The notes below the pieces were generated by a model that had not been told where the DNA came from, searched no databases, and was given only the letters and a program-made list of their open reading frames with translations. Below, in pieces: positions 63,561 through 64,000 of a DNA stretch of 64,000 bases (its first letter is position 1; every line of letters starts with the position of its first letter). A program made the position numbers and the translations under genes. Origin of the DNA: Modestobacter altitudinis. Lineage in GTDB: Bacteria; Actinomycetota; Actinomycetes; Mycobacteriales; Geodermatophilaceae. The stretch lies in assembly GCF_005930475.1 (NCBI RefSeq), contig NZ_SJEW01000009.1, positions 1 through 64,000 on the forward strand. Direction: 5' to 3'.

Positions 63561-64000
63561 CCAGGGCGTCCTGATCCCGGCCGCCGGCGGTGCGGTCTGG
63601 CGCACCGGGGCCGCCGGGGTCCTGGAGACCGCGCTGGTGCACCGGCCCAAGTACGACGACTGGTCCCTGCCGAAGGGCAAGCTCGACCCCGGTGAGCACG
63701 CGCTGGTCGCCGCGGTCCGCGAGGTCCGCGAGGAGACCGGGCTGCAGGTGGCGGTCGGCCGGCGCAGCGTGCAGACCCGGTACACCGTGCGCAACGGCCC
63801 CAAGCGGGTCGACTACTGGGTGATGGAGGCCGTGGGCGGCTCCTTCGCCCCCAACGACGAGGTCGACGAGCTGCGCTGGCTGCCGATGCCGGCGGCCGCG
63901 GCGCTGGTGAGCCACGAGCACGACCGCGCGGTGCTGCAGGACCTCGCCCGCACCGACGTCCCCCGCGCGCCCGCGCTGCTCCTGCTGCGGCACGCCTCGG
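63544..64000 (+). CDS. mutT1: MutT1-like NUDIX hydrolase fused to histidine phosphatase (3' end outside window)
   Basis: The frame starts GTG at 63544 inside ppk and is open to the window end. An N-terminal NUDIX domain ([20 protein letters not shown] then [10 protein letters not shown]) is followed by [13 protein letters not shown], the start of an RHG histidine-phosphatase domain. This is the MutT1 architecture of mycobacteria, where it also follows ppk. It would clean 8-oxo-dGTP and hydrolyse diadenosine polyphosphates. The C-terminal domain is cut off. Confidence 0.9.
   Translation, partial: MRALADQGVLIPAAGGAVWRTGAAGVLETALVHRPKYDDWSLPKGKLDPGEHALVAAVREVREETGLQVAVGRRSVQTRYTVRNGPKRVDYWVMEAVGGSFAPNDEVDELRWLPMPAAAALVSHEHDRAVLQDLARTDVPRAPALLLLRHAS

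Overview
This is a roughly 70-75% GC chromosomal window from an actinobacterium. Gene content and order follow the conserved actinobacterial housekeeping block known from mycobacteria: cdsA-frr-pyrH-tsf-rpsB, whiG-type sigma, xerC, dprA, rnhB, lepB, rplS, trmD, rimM, khpA, rpsP, proS, ffh, glnD-glnB-amt, ftsY, smc, mutM-rnc-rpmF, sepIVA-coaD-rsmD-recG, rpmB, thiL, ddl-gpsA-plsC, cofC-ppk-mutT1. A WhiG-like sigma factor, many GTG starts, 4-nt ATGA/GTGA overlaps and Ala/Pro-rich extensions on ribosomal proteins S2 and S16 fit a member of Geodermatophilaceae or a close relative. That family assignment is an inference from style; no rRNA is present.

Layout. 1-7 kb: a partial single-pass membrane protein, an SpoU-type methyltransferase, a DUF952 protein, then cdsA, frr, pyrH, tsf and rpsB on the minus strand. 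7.3-11.7 kb: M23 peptidase, DUF4262 protein, a compositionally odd HAD gene, the sigma factor, xerC and a RidA protein. 11.7-16 kb: dprA, comM-like gene, yraN, DUF2469 gene, rnhB. 16-21.3 kb: an atypical response regulator, lepB, rplS and the rpsP-khpA-rimM-trmD-nudix operon. 21.4-26.7 kb: a deleted VOC pseudogene, an RraB-like gene, proS, an amidohydrolase and ffh. 26.8-32.8 kb: nitrogen sensing (amt-glnB-glnD) back to back with a nickel/cobalt transporter; the shared 316-bp spacer holds a GlnR-type box, tandem Nur-type boxes and a perfect 24-bp palindrome. 32.8-45 kb: ftsY, PhoD-like phosphatase, EEP nuclease/phosphatase, smc, a small coiled-coil gene, a wrecked acylphosphatase gene, mutM, rnc, rpmF, DUF177, sepIVA, coaD, rsmD. 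45-64 kb: recG, DAK2 protein, rpmB, thiL, a RAM-domain protein, DUF3515, a lipoprotein, ddl, a Cys/Met PLP enzyme, gpsA, plsC, a YtcJ-like amidohydrolase, a serine hydrolase, cofC, ppk and the start of mutT1.

No large mobile element, CRISPR array, tRNA or defence island was found. The unusual content lies in the small spaces. A dispersed GC-rich element of about 55 bp is present in at least six copies between 29.6 and 49.8 kb, mostly just after stop codons. One copy supplies the last codons and stop of a CDS, and another has replaced the catalytic core of the acylphosphatase gene. There are also promoter-proximal operator candidates (Nur, GlnR, and an inverted repeat before the atypical response regulator), a 14-bp tandem array upstream of the DUF2469 gene, and a set of likely leaderless transcripts.

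Functionally most genes serve translation, protein export (ffh, ftsY, lepB), chromosome maintenance (smc, xerC, recG, mutM, rnhB, dprA), lipid and wall precursors (cdsA, gpsA, plsC, ddl), nitrogen control, polyphosphate and cofactor F420 synthesis.
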